NCBI GenBank assembly: GCA_029934755.1
Contig: JAOZLQ010000128.1
Coordinates: forward strand, 1-6,748
Direction: 5' to 3'
From: Desulfuromusa sp.
GTDB taxonomy: Bacteria; Desulfobacterota; Desulfuromonadia; Desulfuromonadales; Geopsychrobacteraceae
DNA: 6,748 nt
The translations under genes were made by a program, and so were the position numbers. Positions 5,863 through 6,748 of the stretch are shown piece after piece; the stretch's first letter is position 1, and every line of letters begins with the position of its first letter. The notes below the pieces were generated by a model. That model did no database searches, was not told where the DNA came from, and saw nothing but the letters and a program-made list of their open reading frames with translations.

Positions 5863-6748
5863 ATGAGAAAAGTTTTTGTTTTGCTGTTAAGTTTGTTGAT
5901 TTGCGCTGGAGCCGTTAATGCAAAAACCTTGAAAATTGGGATGTCTTCGGATGCGCGTTCAATGGATCCATACTTTCACAATGAAACCTCCACCAACTCA
6001 ATGTTGTCCAATATTTTTGAAGGTCTTACTTACTTTGATAAAGATCTGAATGTTTATCCTGTTCTTGCTGAATCCTGGAAGGTGGTTGGGGAAAATACCT
6101 GGGAGTTTAAGTTGAGAAAGGGTGTCAAGTTTCACAATGGTAACGATTTCAATGCCGACGATGTCATCTTTTCCATTGATAGAATTAAAAACTGGGGTAA
6201 ATCAGGATTCAAATCAAAGGTCAATATGATTAAATCCTTCGTCAAGGTGGATGATTATACGGTTCAGATTACCACCAAAGGACCATACCCGATTCTGTTA
6301 CGGAAGCTCTCCTATGTCAAAATGCTCGATGCCGAATACAGTGCCGATAAAGATGCTGCTTTTCTCGGTCTGAATCCAGTAGGAACCGGACCATTCAAGT
6401 TTGTTTCCTGGAGAAAAGGCGAAAGCTTTACCATTACTGCTAGTAAAGATTACTGGCAGGCTCAACCATTCTATTCTGATGTCATCTTTAAGCCGTTGAC
6501 CAACAATGCGACTCGCGTTGCTGCTGCTTTGAGTGGTGAAGTCGATATTATCGATAGAATTCCAGTCATGGACGTTCAGCGGATCAAAAAATCTTCCAAA
6601 CTGAACTTCTTTATGAAACCCGGCCTGCGACTGATTTACCTGCAGATGGATCAGGGTCGTTTAGAAACTCCGTATGTTAAAGGGGAAAATCCCTTCCTGG
6701 ATGTGCGGGTCAGACGTGCGATCTATCTTGGTATTAACGAAGAATCTA
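5863..6748 (+). CDS. ABC transporter substrate-binding protein, family 5 (peptide/nickel type; 3' partial)
   Basis: The frame is open to the right edge; 295 residues are visible of the 500 or so usual for the family. A signal peptide MRKVFVLLLSLLICAGAVNA with likely cleavage before KTLKIG sends the mature protein to the periplasm. The Cys at 14 is not in a valid lipobox. The mature start KTLKIGMSSDARSMDPYFHNE (21-41) fits the SBP_bac_5 opening, IFEGLTYFD (51-59) follows, and the family signature is clear at about 80-107: W.FKLRKGVKFHNG, then F.ADDVIFSIDR. Later landmarks are NPVGTGPFKFVSW and the closing DVRVRRAIYLGIN. Such proteins deliver di- or oligopeptides, opines, glutathione or similar ligands to an inner-membrane permease; ligand specificity cannot be read from this part. 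Permease and ATPase genes would be expected beyond the right edge. Sharing an operon with an M20 peptidase suggests import followed by cytoplasmic cleavage. Confidence 0.93.
   Translation, partial: MRKVFVLLLSLLICAGAVNAKTLKIGMSSDARSMDPYFHNETSTNSMLSNIFEGLTYFDKDLNVYPVLAESWKVVGENTWEFKLRKGVKFHNGNDFNADDVIFSIDRIKNWGKSGFKSKVNMIKSFVKVDDYTVQITTKGPYPILLRKLSYVKMLDAEYSADKDAAFLGLNPVGTGPFKFVSWRKGESFTITASKDYWQAQPFYSDVIFKPLTNNATRVAAALSGEVDIIDRIPVMDVQRIKKSSKLNFFMKPGLRLIYLQMDQGRLETPYVKGENPFLDVRVRRAIYLGINEES

Noticed and set aside
1..6748. CRISPR arrays, tRNA/rRNA genes, insertion-sequence ends and transposase genes
   Set aside because: I saw no regularly spaced identical repeats, cloverleaf-like sequence, terminal inverted repeats with target duplications, or transposase/integrase motifs on either strand.

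Overview
The window looks like a chromosomal segment of a Gram-negative bacterium. Supporting signs are a sigma-54 activator of the DctD type, a lipobox lipoprotein whose +2 residue is glycine, and a substrate-binding protein with a classical cleavable signal peptide instead of a lipid anchor. DctD-like regulators, FNT transporters and AT-leaning codon use would fit Thermodesulfobacteriota or Gammaproteobacteria. The sequence alone does not settle the phylum.

Layout from left to right. (1) The 3' part of a DctD-like sigma-54 activator on + runs off the left edge and ends at 921. (2) Positions 922-1232 hold no intact gene. They do hold a decayed formate/nitrite (FNT) transporter on +, in two pieces joined out of frame at about 1110-1116. 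(3) Four genes lie on -, read from right to left: a gamma-glutamylcyclotransferase-like protein (4574-4065), a regulator with a degenerate GGDEF-like domain and a C-terminal winged helix (4045-2756), a lipoprotein with a predicted lectin/polysaccharide-lyase-like fold (2716-1853), and a YcxB-like membrane protein (1772-1233). (4) Diverging from them on + are an M20 metallopeptidase related to carboxypeptidase G2 (to 5822) and, 40 bases later, the substrate-binding protein of a peptide-type ABC transporter (from 5863), which runs off the right edge.

The most coherent unit is the divergent pair of operons around 4575-4634. A regulator and a gamma-glutamyl-type enzyme are transcribed one way; a CPG2-like peptidase and a peptide-type binding protein are transcribed the other way. 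Between them are four copies of a TTAGAG-type half-site spaced 11-12 bp apart, overlapping a plausible promoter. I infer a self-contained, locally regulated module that imports and breaks down a small peptide or N-acyl/gamma-glutamyl amino acid. The substrate is unknown. The lipoprotein and YcxB-like protein may be passengers or accessory parts.
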